From: Streptomyces sp. NBC_00683
Lineage (GTDB): Bacteria; Actinomycetota; Actinomycetes; Streptomycetales; Streptomycetaceae
Reading direction: 5' to 3'
NCBI RefSeq assembly: GCF_036226745.1
Contig: NZ_CP109013.1
Coordinates: forward strand, 6,820,001-6,884,000
Length of the DNA stretch: 64,000 bases
Below, one piece after another: positions 44,134 to 52,917 of the stretch (its first letter is position 1; every line of letters begins with the position of its first letter). The notes beneath the pieces were generated by a model. That model made no database searches. It was not told the origin of the DNA and saw only the letters and a program-made list of their open reading frames with translations. Made by a program: the position numbers and the translations under genes.

Positions 44134-44445
44134 TCAGAAGAGCATGGCGGCGGCGAACGCCGCGATCGCGACCGTGCACGCCGCTGCCGTCAACGCGTTG
44201 CGCTGCGACAGCGCCGGCGGCGCGGTGGATCCCAGGCCCGCCACCCGGCGGTGCGCCACCCGCAGGAACCCCAGCCAGGCGAGCAGGCTCAGCGCCACGG
44301 CGATCACCCCGGCCGCGTCCGCCCCGCCGTGCAGGGCCTGCCTGACCGCGAGCAGGGCCACCACCGTGCAGGACAACGTTGTACGCCGCCAGGCCAGCCT
44401 CGTCCGCTCCGGCTGCAGACCCGGATCGCGCCCTGCCGTGGTCAC
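44134..44445 (-). CDS. DUF202 family membrane protein, second of pair
   Basis: A 103-residue protein with three hydrophobic helices (about residues 25-40, 45-63 and 82-102). The N-terminal ERTRLAWRRT motif is the DUF202 hallmark. Function unknown. Its ATG overlaps the stop of the upstream DUF202/YidH gene by ATGA, so the two make a coupled pair and may form a complex in the membrane. Confidence 0.85.
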   Translation of the reverse strand: MTTAGRDPGLQPERTRLAWRRTTLSCTVVALLAVRQALHGGADAAGVIAVALSLLAWLGFLRVAHRRVAGLGSTAPPALSQRNALTAAACTVAIAAFAAAMLF

Positions 44446-44825
44446 CGGCCCTCCCAGCCGAACAGGACCACCACCACCATCGCCAGGGCGACCACGGCGA
44501 CGACCATGCTCAGCAGCGCCGGGAAGCGGGACACCGGCAGATCCTCACCGCGCCGCATCGCCCGCTCGCACCGCACCCAGTGATTCACCGCGCGCAGGGC
44601 ACACAGGACACCGGCCACGAGCAGCCCGAGGGCCAGGCCCGCCCGGAGGCCCCAGCTCAGACCGGGCAGGAACTGGTCGACGGCGAAACCACCGCCGATC
44701 AGCGCAAGGGCGGTCCGGAGCCACGCAAGGAACGTGCGCTCGTTGGCGAGCGAGAAGCGGTAGTCCGGGGTGTCGCCCTCCGCACGGATCTGCTGCGGCG
44801 CGAACCACAGCCGCAGGCCCCGCAT
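44442..44825 (-). CDS. YidH/DUF202 family membrane protein, first of pair
   Basis: A 127-residue protein. After a short lead (MRGLRLWFAPQQI) comes the DUF202 motif SLANERTFLAWLRTALALIG, then two more helices (about residues 58-80 and 102-122). The N-terminal start is taken at ATG 44825; the ORF extends upstream but the added residues overlap the NUDIX gene end and are unlike the family. It is followed by a second DUF202 gene and preceded by a NUDIX gene. Confidence 0.88.
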   Translation of the reverse strand: MRGLRLWFAPQQIRAEGDTPDYRFSLANERTFLAWLRTALALIGGGFAVDQFLPGLSWGLRAGLALGLLVAGVLCALRAVNHWVRCERAMRRGEDLPVSRFPALLSMVVAVVALAMVVVVLFGWEGR

Positions 44826-44842
44826 GACGTCGCCTCGCCGGC

Positions 44843-45379
44843 TCACGCGGTGAACCCCGTTGCCCCGGCCCTGAACGCCCGCAGGCGGTGGTAGGTCTCC
44901 AGCCCGTCCGGCACCCACAGCCAGTCGCCGAGCCGCCGCTCCAGTTCCTCATCGGTGAGAAACGTGTGCCAGGCGACCTCCTCCACCTGCGGATTCACCG
45001 GCAGCTCGCACCGCACCCGGTACACGTACGACCACCAGCTGTGCTCGGCGCTCGTGTAGAGGAACTTGAACAGGGGCTCGGGGCGGGGCAGGTCCGGCAC
45101 CCCCAGCTCCTCCCCGGCCTCCCGCAGCGCCGCCTCGTCGTACGACTCGCCCGCGCCCACGACCCCGCCGACGAACATGTCGTAGTGCGAGGGGAAGACC
45201 AGCTTCGTCGCCGTCCTGCGGTGCACGAAGAGCCGTCCCCCGGCGTCTCTGGCCTCGATGAAGACACAGCGGTGGCGCAGGCGCCGCGCGGTCGCCTCGC
45301 CACGCGGCGCCTGCCCGACGACCTCGTCGTTCTCATCGACGATGTCCAGGATCTCGTCATCCGGAGTCATGCTGCTCAT
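44843..45379 (-). CDS. NUDIX hydrolase
   Basis: A 178-residue pyrophosphohydrolase. The NUDIX box is present (GGVVGAGESYDEAALREAGE continuing ELG, about residues 70-93) with the catalytic Glu residues. The layout (VGQAPRGEATARRLRHRCVF, then FVHRRTATKLVFPSHYD) resembles the IPP-isomerase-like or YfcD-like subgroup. The substrate is unknown. The start overlaps the end of the DMT transporter gene by 23 nt, so translation is coupled; ATG 45370 is an alternative. Confidence 0.88.
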   Translation of the reverse strand: MSSMTPDDEILDIVDENDEVVGQAPRGEATARRLRHRCVFIEARDAGGRLFVHRRTATKLVFPSHYDMFVGGVVGAGESYDEAALREAGEELGVPDLPRPEPLFKFLYTSAEHSWWSYVYRVRCELPVNPQVEEVAWHTFLTDEELERRLGDWLWVPDGLETYHRLRAFRAGATGFTA

Positions 45380-46274
45380 CCAACATCAGTCGGTCGGCAG
45401 CAGTGGACCCGTGCCTGCTCTTCCCCTCCGGCATCGCCGGATGGAGCCCGAGCAGCACGATCCCCGCCACGATCGCCGCGAGTCCGGCAGCCTGCCAGGC
45501 CAGGGCACCCGCGTCGGTGCGCACCCGGTCGCCCAGGAACCCGATTCCGCACACGATCCCGGCCAGCGGCTGCGCGGCCGTCAGCGCGGGGAGCGACATC
45601 CGCAGCGGCCCCGCCTCGAACGCGCTCTGGACCAGGAGCAGGCCGGTCACCCCGATCACGACGACCGCGTACGGATGCCAGCCCGTCATCAGCGTCGCCC
45701 AGCCGCCCTCGTCCAGCCGCTCCCCGCAGAGCCTGGTCAGGGCGTCCTGCAGTCCGTACAGCAGCCCGGCCGCCAGCCCGAGCAGCACGGGCGTTCCGGG
45801 GGTCCGCGGGTGCCTGGCAGAGACGGTCAGGACCACGGCGAGCCCCGCGACCGTGCCGATCACCAGCCACTGCCGCAGCGGATCCGCGGTCGCCTCACCG
45901 CCTTCCGGCTGGCCGGCCAGCAGGAACGCGGTGACGCCGCCCGCCAGCAGACAGAGCCCGCCCCAGCCCTGCTTGCCGAGTGACTGCCCGGTGCGGTGGC
46001 GCGACAGTGCCATCGCGAAGACCAGATTGGTCGCCAGCAGCGGCTCGACGAGCGACACCTCGCCCTGGCCGAGCGCGAGCGCCCCGAGGACCATGCCGCA
46101 GACCATCAGGCCGATCCCGGCGAGCCAGCTCGGCACCCGCATCAGGTCGAGCAGCAGCCGGGGTGACAGGAAGTCGCTCAAGGGCGCACGTCTGGCGGCG
46201 TCCTGCTGGAGGACGAACCCGAAGCCCAGACAGCACGCGGCGCCCACGGAGAGCAGGAGAACAAGCACCGACAC
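45357..46274 (-). CDS. DMT superfamily transporter
   Basis: A 305-residue membrane protein with nine or ten helices. It begins VSVLVLLLSVGAACCLGFGF, followed by LVEPLLATNLVFAMALSRHR and, in the second half, LGLAAGLLYGLQDALTRL. This fits the DMT/EamA-like family, but the closest subgroup has no assigned substrate. The GTG start at 46274 was chosen because upstream sequence is not membrane-like. It leads a minus-strand group with a NUDIX hydrolase and two DUF202 proteins. Confidence 0.8.
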   Translation of the reverse strand: MSVLVLLLSVGAACCLGFGFVLQQDAARRAPLSDFLSPRLLLDLMRVPSWLAGIGLMVCGMVLGALALGQGEVSLVEPLLATNLVFAMALSRHRTGQSLGKQGWGGLCLLAGGVTAFLLAGQPEGGEATADPLRQWLVIGTVAGLAVVLTVSARHPRTPGTPVLLGLAAGLLYGLQDALTRLCGERLDEGGWATLMTGWHPYAVVVIGVTGLLLVQSAFEAGPLRMSLPALTAAQPLAGIVCGIGFLGDRVRTDAGALAWQAAGLAAIVAGIVLLGLHPAMPEGKSRHGSTAADRLMLDEQHDSG

Positions 46275-46367
46275 GGGTCCGACGATAGCCCCGCGGACCC
46301 GCGCGAGCGGTGAGGGCGGCGCCGACCGGGCGGTTGACGTGGAAGCGGCCGGTACCGAAGATCTGAC

Positions 46368-46385
46368 GCACAAGTAACTTCGTGC
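46368..46385. promoter_or_regulatory. possible operator upstream of FAD dehydrogenase
   Basis: GCAC, then the dyad AAGT-A-ACTT, then C and GTGC: two nested inverted repeats offset by one base, 31 bp before the FAD dehydrogenase ATG. A TTGACG (46333) upstream might be its -35 box. Weak evidence. Confidence 0.3.
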
Positions 46386-46416
46386 ACCGCACGGCATCGC
46401 CCCGAAGGATGGAACC

Positions 46417-48072
46417 ATGGCGTACGACGCTGATGTGATCGTGATCGGGGCCGGACTCGCGGGTCTGGTGGCCACCGCCGAGCTCGTCGACGCGGGCCGG
46501 ACGGTGATCCTGCTGGACCAGGAGCCCGAACAGTCCATAGGCGGCCAGGCGCACTGGTCCTTCGGCGGCCTCTTCCTCGTCGACTCGCCCGAGCAGCGCC
46601 GGCTGCGGATCAAGGACAGCCACGAGCTGGCTCTCCAGGACTGGTACGGCACGGCGGGCTTCGACCGCAAGGAGGACCACTGGCCGCGCAAGTGGGCCGA
46701 GGCGTACGTCGACTTCGCGGCCGGTGAGAAGCGGTCCTGGCTCCACGACCAGGGGCTGCGGCTCTTCCCCGTCGTCGGCTGGGCCGAACGGGGCGGTTAC
46801 GACGCGAACGGCCACGGCAACTCCGTCCCCCGCTTCCACATCACCTGGGGCACCGGACCCGGTGTCGTCGCCCCCTTCGAACGGCGTGTGCGCGAAGGCG
46901 TCGCGAAGGGCCTCGTCCAGCTGCGGTTCCGTCACCGGGTCACCGGCCTCGGCCGCTCGGCCGGGGCGATCGACACCGTCACCGGCGAGCTCCTCGACGC
47001 GAGCGGCGCCGAGCGGGGCACGGCCAGCAGCCGCGAGGTCACCGGCGCCTTCGAGCTGAAGGCGCAGGCCGTGATCGTCACCTCGGGCGGCATCGGCGGC
47101 AACCACGATCTCGTACGCGCCCAGTGGCCCGAGCGGCTCGGCACCCCGCCCGAGAAGCTGCTCTCCGGGGTGCCCGCCCACGTAGACGGGCTGATGCTGG
47201 GCATCACCGAGGAGGCCGGCGCCCATCACATCAACCGCGACCGGATGTGGCACTACACCGAGGGCATCGAGAACTGGAACCCGATCTGGGCCAAGCACGG
47301 CATCCGGATCCTGCCCGGCCCGTCCTCGCTCTGGCTGGACGCGCGCGGGAAGCGGCTGCCGGTCCCGCTCTTTCCCGGCTTCGACACGCTGGGCACCCTC
47401 GAACACATCATGAAGTCCGGGTACGGCTACACCTGGTTCGTCCTCGACCAGAAGATCATCGGGAAGGAGTTCGCGCTCTCCGGCTCCGAGCAGAACCCCG
47501 ACCTGACCGGAAAGTCGGTCCGCGACGTGATCGGCAGAGCGCGCGCCGAGGTCCCCGCGCCGGTCAGGGCGTTCATGGACAAGGGCGTGGACTTCGTCGT
47601 CGAGAAGGACCTCGGCGCGCTGGTCCGCGGGATGAACGCACTGACCGACGAGCCGCTGATCGACGAGGACGACCTGCGCCGCGAGATCACCGCCCGGGAC
47701 CGGGAGGTCGCCAATCCCTTCACCAAGGACCTCCAGATCACGGCGATCAACGGCGCCCGCGCCTACCTGGGCGACCGGCTGATCCGTACGGCCAAGCCGC
47801 ACCGCATCCTCGACCCCGAGGCGGGGCCGCTGATCGCCGTCCGGCTCAACATCCTCACCCGCAAGTCCCTGGGAGGCCTGGAGACGGATCTGTCCTCCCG
47901 GGTCCTGACGGCGGACGGCACCCCGCTTCCCGGTGTGTACGCGGCGGGCGAGGCGGCCGGCTTCGGCGGCGGCGGGGTCCACGGCTACCGCTCCCTGGAG
48001 GGCACCTTCCTCGGCGGCTGCATCTTCTCGGGCCGCGCGGCGGGCCGGGCGGCGGCCGAGGCGACCGGCTGA
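46417..48072 (+). CDS. FAD-binding dehydrogenase (KstD-like)
   Basis: A 551-residue flavoprotein of the fumarate reductase/ketosteroid dehydrogenase class. The FAD motif is DVIVIGAGLAGLVATAEL at residue 6, the C-terminal FAD contact is GVYAAGEAAGFGGGGVHGY, and SLEGTFLGGCIFSGRAAGR closes the protein. It has no covalent-flavin or haem motif. It resembles the putative FAD-binding dehydrogenases next to 3-ketosteroid dehydrogenases; the substrate is unknown. The stop codon lies inside a 13-bp tandem array. It is divergent from the DMT gene. Confidence 0.9.
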   Translation: MAYDADVIVIGAGLAGLVATAELVDAGRTVILLDQEPEQSIGGQAHWSFGGLFLVDSPEQRRLRIKDSHELALQDWYGTAGFDRKEDHWPRKWAEAYVDFAAGEKRSWLHDQGLRLFPVVGWAERGGYDANGHGNSVPRFHITWGTGPGVVAPFERRVREGVAKGLVQLRFRHRVTGLGRSAGAIDTVTGELLDASGAERGTASSREVTGAFELKAQAVIVTSGGIGGNHDLVRAQWPERLGTPPEKLLSGVPAHVDGLMLGITEEAGAHHINRDRMWHYTEGIENWNPIWAKHGIRILPGPSSLWLDARGKRLPVPLFPGFDTLGTLEHIMKSGYGYTWFVLDQKIIGKEFALSGSEQNPDLTGKSVRDVIGRARAEVPAPVRAFMDKGVDFVVEKDLGALVRGMNALTDEPLIDEDDLRREITARDREVANPFTKDLQITAINGARAYLGDRLIRTAKPHRILDPEAGPLIAVRLNILTRKSLGGLETDLSSRVLTADGTPLPGVYAAGEAAGFGGGGVHGYRSLEGTFLGGCIFSGRAAGRAAAEATG

Positions 48073-48124
48073 GGCGACCGGCTGCGCTGACCGGCTGCGT
48101 TGACCGGCCGAGGCATCCGGCCGG
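48060..48124 (+). repeat. five 13-bp tandem repeats over the FAD dehydrogenase stop
   Basis: Units GGCGACCGGCTGA, GGCGACCGGCTGC, GCTGACCGGCTGC, GTTGACCGGCCGA and GGCATCCGGCCGG, decaying in identity downstream. The first unit holds the real TGA; later units carry TGA in other frames. Confidence 0.8.
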
Positions 48125-48284
48125 GCGGACGGCCCGTCAGGCGTTCTGTGACGGGGCGACGGGAGCTTCACGGCCCTGTCCCGATTCCGTACCGTCCGGC
48201 GTCCGGCCGAAATCCGACGACTAGCCTTGCGGCGCTCAAGCGTCCCCGGGGGGCGTCGGAACAGCGGACGGGACAGGAACAGAC

Positions 48285-49514
48285 GTGGTCGAACGTGGCG
48301 GGTACGCGGTTTCGCGCAGGCACATACTCAGGCTGGCGGGGACAGGCCTTGGCCTGGCCGTGATCGGCGCCGGGGCGGTGGGATGCGGTCCCGAGGGGGA
48401 GGCGGCCGAGCCGGGAGGCAGCCCGACGCCGGGCGGGGGCAAGAACGGTGACCGCTTCACGACCCCGCCACCGGGCACCGCCCCCGAGCCGCTGTGGCAG
48501 CAGAACGCGGCGAACAGCAACCTCGCCGGCGACGGCGCGCTCGCGGTGGCCGGGGACGTGGTCCTGGTGTCGGGCGACCCGCTGGTCGGACGCGACGCGG
48601 TCACCGGAAAGCAGAAGTGGTCCCGCGCCGGCGTCACCACACCCGGCGCGAAACTCGTCCTCGGCGGCGGGACGCTGTACCTCGCGAGCGGCGAGTACGA
48701 CGGTGACGTCGTGGGCCTGGATCCCGCCACCGGCAAGGAGACCTGGCGGAGCCGGCTGGGCAAGAAGTACGAACAGCCGCGCCCGATCGCGGCGGACGAC
48801 CGCCATGTGTACGTCCTCGCCGGCATCCTGGAGAAGGACTTCACCTCGCCCGACAACGTGATCGCCGCGATCGACACCGCCTCCGGCAAGGTCGCCTGGC
48901 GTGAGCGGCGCGACACGGGCACCGAGGAGTACGGCATCACCGCCGCGACCGTGGGCAACCGCCTCGTCTACACGGACTACCGGGAGAACGTGACCGTCCG
49001 CGACACGGCGACGGGCCGACAGGTGTGGACCAAGAAGATCAGCCGGTCCAGCCACCGTCGCTTCGCCGTGCACGGGGAGCTGGTGATCGTGGCGGACGGA
49101 CAGCGTCTGCGGGCGTTCGCACTGGCCGACGGCAAGGAGCGCTGGTCCCTCACGACGAGCGAGTTCAGCACCTTCAGCGACCCGCACGTCCTGGACGGGG
49201 TGCTCTACGCCTCCGACACCGCCCGCAGCTTGTGGGCGGTGGATCCCGCGACGGGCAAGCAGATCTGGCACAACGAGGATCTGCGGGACACGGCCACGCA
49301 GGCATGGCAGTTCGCCAAGGTGAACAACACCCTTTACGGCGCGACCGAGTTCGACAAGGACGGGGGCGTGCACTCCTTCGACGCGACGACCGGGAAGCTG
49401 CGCTGGACCTACAACGACAGAACCGGCGACATCCAGCAGTGGTACGTGGTGGCGGCGGGCAAGCGGCTGGCCGTGATGCACGGCAAGAAGCTCTACGCGC
49501 TCCCCGCCGTGTGA
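48285..49514 (+). CDS. PQQ-like beta-propeller lipoprotein
   Basis: A 409-residue exported protein. The N-terminus has SRRHILRLAG (twin-Arg type) and a possible lipobox at IGAGAVGC, with Cys near residue 34, followed by a Gly/Pro-rich linker. The rest is a beta-propeller of PQQ/WD40-like repeats, each with a D-x-A-T/S-G-K-x-x-W core (for example VGLDPATGKETWRSRLG and AIDTASGKVAWRERRD). No PQQ or enzyme ligand is evident, so it is probably a binding or scaffold protein on the membrane exterior. Confidence 0.85.
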   Translation: MVERGGYAVSRRHILRLAGTGLGLAVIGAGAVGCGPEGEAAEPGGSPTPGGGKNGDRFTTPPPGTAPEPLWQQNAANSNLAGDGALAVAGDVVLVSGDPLVGRDAVTGKQKWSRAGVTTPGAKLVLGGGTLYLASGEYDGDVVGLDPATGKETWRSRLGKKYEQPRPIAADDRHVYVLAGILEKDFTSPDNVIAAIDTASGKVAWRERRDTGTEEYGITAATVGNRLVYTDYRENVTVRDTATGRQVWTKKISRSSHRRFAVHGELVIVADGQRLRAFALADGKERWSLTTSEFSTFSDPHVLDGVLYASDTARSLWAVDPATGKQIWHNEDLRDTATQAWQFAKVNNTLYGATEFDKDGGVHSFDATTGKLRWTYNDRTGDIQQWYVVAAGKRLAVMHGKKLYALPAV

Positions 49515-49611
49515 TCCCGGCTCCCGGTCCGGGTTCCGGCCGCGCCGGCGCGCGGGGCCGGGCCGGGCACCGTCACTCCCGCCCCCGCCCCGCCCCGTCA
49601 CTCCCGCCCCG

Positions 49612-50037
49612 TCACTCCCACCGCTCCACCACCCGGAACCTCTCCACGACGATCTTCGTGTCGTCGTCCACGGTGAACGCCGGGTCCCCCAGGGCCTCCC
49701 GCATCTCCTCGCTGTGCCAGAACGCCTCGTGACCCGCCCGCCACTGGGCGACCGATGTGTACCCCTCGCCCTCGTCGAGTGCGTGCTGAAGGCCGATTGA
49801 GCCCAGCGCCACCACGCGCACCTCCGTCAGCTCCACTGCGGCGACCTCCCGCCCCCGGGAGTCGATCAGCGCGGACCGCTCACCCACCGGCGGAAGGTCC
49901 TCCTTCTCCACCTCGTACTCCGCGAGCAGCCCCGACGTCGACACCTTCTCGCCGGAGAGCACGGCCGCCACCAGCCGGTCGCGCAGCGGTCCGGGGAAGG
50001 CGAGGAGGAAGGGTTTGAGCGGTTCACGGTTCTCCAT
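49612..50037 (-). CDS. ASCH domain protein
   Basis: A 141-residue protein of the ASCH fold. Segments AFPGPLRDRLVAAVLSGEKVSTSG, then VELTEVRVVALGSIGLQHA and the final KIVVERFRVVERW fit the domain, which occurs in RNA-binding and amidohydrolase-like small proteins. The ATG at 50037 starts MENREPLKPF; the ORF upstream is basic and non-homologous. The substrate is unknown. Confidence 0.85.
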   Translation of the reverse strand: MENREPLKPFLLAFPGPLRDRLVAAVLSGEKVSTSGLLAEYEVEKEDLPPVGERSALIDSRGREVAAVELTEVRVVALGSIGLQHALDEGEGYTSVAQWRAGHEAFWHSEEMREALGDPAFTVDDDTKIVVERFRVVERWE

Positions 50038-50133
50038 GACGGCAGTGTGGCACGCGTCACCCCGGCCGTTCCCGTGTCTCCGCCACCCCCGCGACGAGCT
50101 GCACGAATGGTTCAGACCACGACCCGTGACCAT

Positions 50134-50176
50134 CAACTGCGTGGCTCACGCATGCAGTTGTTGAAGGGCCGCCCTT
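50134..50176. promoter_or_regulatory. nested inverted repeats upstream of hypothetical/permease operon
   Basis: CAACTGC (50134-50140) with GCAGTTG (50154-50160) enclosing CGTG/CACG, followed at once by the 13-bp palindrome AAGGGC-C-GCCCTT (50164-50176). Possibly a regulator site; 100 bp before the gene start. Confidence 0.4.
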
Positions 50177-50275
50177 GACGTGGAGCATTACCTACCGCTT
50201 TGCTGTGCGCGATCGTTTGCTCGCACACAGCGTCGAACCAACTCGCGCACCGCGTCGAAAAAAGGAAGCCTGCGG

Positions 50276-51241
50276 ATGTCCCCGCCTCCGCCGCCCCTGG
50301 GCCGCGCCCGCCGCAAGGGCGGGCGCTCGGACCACGCCTTCGACCCGGCTCTCGACGACAGCGAACTGATCGACGTACGAGGTCAGTTCGCCCAGGGCCG
50401 GTGGGCCAGGGCCCGCTCCCTCCTCGTCGCCACCGACACCGACTGGGATCGCCGCGGCCACCGTGTCCTCGCACTCGCAGCCACCCCGTCCGCGGCGGGC
50501 TGGGCACGCGAGTGGCTGCTCGCCGAACCGGACAGCCCCGACGCCGCCACCCTCCTTGCCTGTGCCACCGTCACCAGGGCCCTGGGTCCCAAGTCCGGTG
50601 CCGGTGAACGGGAGAAGGCCCGCGAAGCCTGCCTGGGCGCTGCCCGGCTCGACCCTGCGGACCCGACGCCCTGGCTGGGCCTGATGCTGCTCGACCGCAC
50701 GCACGGCACCCGGGAGGAGACCGCCAGGCAGTTCGAGGCGATCCGGTCCCGCCACCCCGAACACCACCAGGCGCACCACCTGATGACGGCCCTGCTGGCC
50801 GAGACCGACCCCGGGGGCGACGACCCGCTCCACGAGGTCTACGACTTCGCCGCCTGGGCGGCCGAACAGGCCCCGGCCGACTCGCCGCTCGCCGTACTCC
50901 CCGTCGTCGCGCACGCCGAGCGCTACCGCGTCCTGGCCGCGGCGGGCAGCGTGTCCGACGACCCGGCGGGCTCGGGGCACTGGACCGGCCGCCGGGCCAG
51001 GCAGGTCATGAAGGCCGCCTTCGACTGGTGGCTGGAATGGGAGCGCGAGGACCACCCCCGCCACCACGTCGACCTCAACTTCCTTGCCCACGCCAAGATC
51101 TGCGAGGGCCGCCCCGCCGAGGCCGCCGCCCTCTTCCACCGCATCGGCCCCCACGCGACCGCGGCCCCCTGGTCGTACTCCGGCCGCGATCCGCACCCCG
51201 CATTTCTTGCCGCGCGCAACTACGCGCTCGGTACCCCGTGA
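50276..51241 (+). CDS. Streptomyces conserved hypothetical protein, TPR-like
   Basis: A 321-residue cytoplasmic protein, mostly helical, with Trp-rich helical pairs (WLGLMLLDRTHGTREETARQ, FDWWLEWEREDHPRHH) that recall tetratricopeptide-like repeats. No catalytic motif. The ATG at 50276 follows GGAAG; an N-terminal basic stretch (RARRKGGRS) may bind nucleic acid or a partner. Its TGA shares one base with an upstream in-frame ATG of the permease that follows (TGATG), so the two are coupled, but a functional link to amino acid transport is not known. Confidence 0.7.
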   Translation: MSPPPPPLGRARRKGGRSDHAFDPALDDSELIDVRGQFAQGRWARARSLLVATDTDWDRRGHRVLALAATPSAAGWAREWLLAEPDSPDAATLLACATVTRALGPKSGAGEREKAREACLGAARLDPADPTPWLGLMLLDRTHGTREETARQFEAIRSRHPEHHQAHHLMTALLAETDPGGDDPLHEVYDFAAWAAEQAPADSPLAVLPVVAHAERYRVLAAAGSVSDDPAGSGHWTGRRARQVMKAAFDWWLEWEREDHPRHHVDLNFLAHAKICEGRPAEAAALFHRIGPHATAAPWSYSGRDPHPAFLAARNYALGTP

Positions 51242-51276
51242 TGCACGTTGCTCTCAACGAAGGGACCACCCCCGCC

Positions 51277-52848
51277 ATGTCGACGGGCAGAACAGATACG
51301 ACCGGGACCGGAACGGCCAGGACAACCGGCGACACCGGCGGGATCAACACCTACAAGGGGGAGGAACGCGCCCTGCGCGCCGACCGGCTCGGCACCCCCG
51401 GACTGCTGCTCTCGGTCCTCGCGGCCAGCGCCCCGCTGATGGTCGTCGCCGGGGTGATGCCCACGGTCTTCGGTGTGATGGGCATCGTCGGGCAGCCGCT
51501 GCTCTACGTCGTCCTCGGCATCGTCCTCATGCTGTTCAGCGTCGGTTACGCGGAGATGAGCCGGCACGTCCACAACGCCGGTGCGTTCTATGCCTACATC
51601 GCCCGCGGTCTCGGCCCGACGGCCGGCGCGGGCGCCTCGCTCGTCGCGCTGGTCGCGTACAGCGCCATGCAGGTCGGCATCTACGGCATCCTCGGCTTCG
51701 AGGTCTCCGGCCTCTTCGCCACCTATCTCGACATCGAGATGCCCTGGTGGCTTCCCGCCCTCGTCTCGGTGGCCGTCGTCGGTGTCCTCGGCTGGCTGAA
51801 GATCGACCTCAACGCCAAGGTGCTCGGCGTCCTGCTCGTCATCGAGTGCGCCCTGGTCGTCATCTTCGACATCGCCGCCGTGAGCAAGCCCGGCCCCGAA
51901 GGCCTGTCCTTCCACGCGTTCAACCCCGACACCCTCACCGGCGCGGGGCTCGGCACCGCGCTCTGCTTCTGCATAGCCGCGTTCGTCGGCTTCGAGCAGG
52001 CCCCCGTGTACGCGGAGGAGACCAGCCGCCCGCAGGTCGTCGTGTCCCGGGTCATGTTCCTGGCCGTCGGCTACGCAGCCCTGTTCCTCGCGGTGAGCTC
52101 CTGGGCGCTGACCGTCGCCGCGGGCCCCGGCTCCATCTCGGACACCTCCCTCAAGGAGGGCCCGGGCATGCTCTTCGGCCTCACCGAGGAGAGGCTCGGC
52201 ACCACCTTCACGGACGTCCTGCACGTCCTCTTCGTCACGGGCATGTTCGCCGCACTGCTCAGCTTCCACAACGTGGTCGCCCGCTACGCCTTCGCCATGG
52301 GCCGTGAGGGCCTGCTTCCGGCGGGCTTCGGCCGGACCAGCAAGACCAGCGGCGCGCCCGCCACCGGCTCGCTGCTCCAGTCCGTGATCTCCGTCGTGAT
52401 CGTGCTGGCCTTCGCCTTCACGGACGACTACCCGGTCGGTGACCCCACGGCGCCCGTCCTGCAGCTGTTCACGTGGATGGGCAACGTCGGCGCGCTCGGA
52501 GTGATCCTGCTGATGGCGGCGGCCTCCTTCGCCGTGATCGCCTTCTTCGTACGCCGCGGCGCCGGCCGCGCCCAGGCACCCCGGCTCGTGGCCTCCGGCC
52601 TCGCCGGAATCGCGCTGCTGGCCATCGCGGTGTTCACCGTCCGTGACTTCGACGTACTGGTCGGCTCGGGCCCCGGCTCCGTACTCAACTGGCTGCTGCC
52701 CGGCGTCATCGGCGTCGCGCTCGTCGGCGGCCTGGTGTACGGGGCGGTGCTGCGCTCCACGAAGCCCGAGGTGCACGCCAGGATCGGCCTCGGCAACGAG
52801 GCGTTCCAGCTGGAGAAGGCCGCGGAGAGCACGACGGACCCCCGGTAA
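51277..52848 (+). CDS. APC family amino acid permease
   Basis: A 523-residue carrier with about 12-14 hydrophobic segments. The APC pattern GVMPTVFGVMGIVGQPLLYV, HNAGAFYAYIARGLG and the FCIAAFVGFEQAPVYAEETS segment are present. It should import an amino acid or amine with protons. The start is uncertain: ATG 51241 overlaps the previous stop codon (TGATG), and ATG 51277 has AGGGA upstream. A strong hairpin follows the stop. Confidence 0.9.
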   Translation: MSTGRTDTTGTGTARTTGDTGGINTYKGEERALRADRLGTPGLLLSVLAASAPLMVVAGVMPTVFGVMGIVGQPLLYVVLGIVLMLFSVGYAEMSRHVHNAGAFYAYIARGLGPTAGAGASLVALVAYSAMQVGIYGILGFEVSGLFATYLDIEMPWWLPALVSVAVVGVLGWLKIDLNAKVLGVLLVIECALVVIFDIAAVSKPGPEGLSFHAFNPDTLTGAGLGTALCFCIAAFVGFEQAPVYAEETSRPQVVVSRVMFLAVGYAALFLAVSSWALTVAAGPGSISDTSLKEGPGMLFGLTEERLGTTFTDVLHVLFVTGMFAALLSFHNVVARYAFAMGREGLLPAGFGRTSKTSGAPATGSLLQSVISVVIVLAFAFTDDYPVGDPTAPVLQLFTWMGNVGALGVILLMAAASFAVIAFFVRRGAGRAQAPRLVASGLAGIALLAIAVFTVRDFDVLVGSGPGSVLNWLLPGVIGVALVGGLVYGAVLRSTKPEVHARIGLGNEAFQLEKAAESTTDPR

Positions 52849-52865
52849 TTCTTACCCGGTGGTGA

Positions 52866-52908
52866 CGAACACCCGCGGCCCCTGGTGACGGGCGGCCGCG
52901 GGTGTTCG
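52866..52908. terminator. long perfect hairpin between permease and Mo-oxidoreductase
   Basis: 15-bp perfect arms CGAACACCCGCGGCC / GGCCGCGGGTGTTCG around 13 nt, 17 nt after the permease stop codon and 9 nt before the next GTG. It should stop the permease transcript; its position also puts it inside the leader of the next gene. Confidence 0.8.
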
Positions 52909-52917
52909 AATGGGCGG

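Noticed and set aside
45895..48171. 758-residue minus-strand ORF
   Set aside because: Antisense to the FAD dehydrogenase and out of frame with the DMT gene; shadow.
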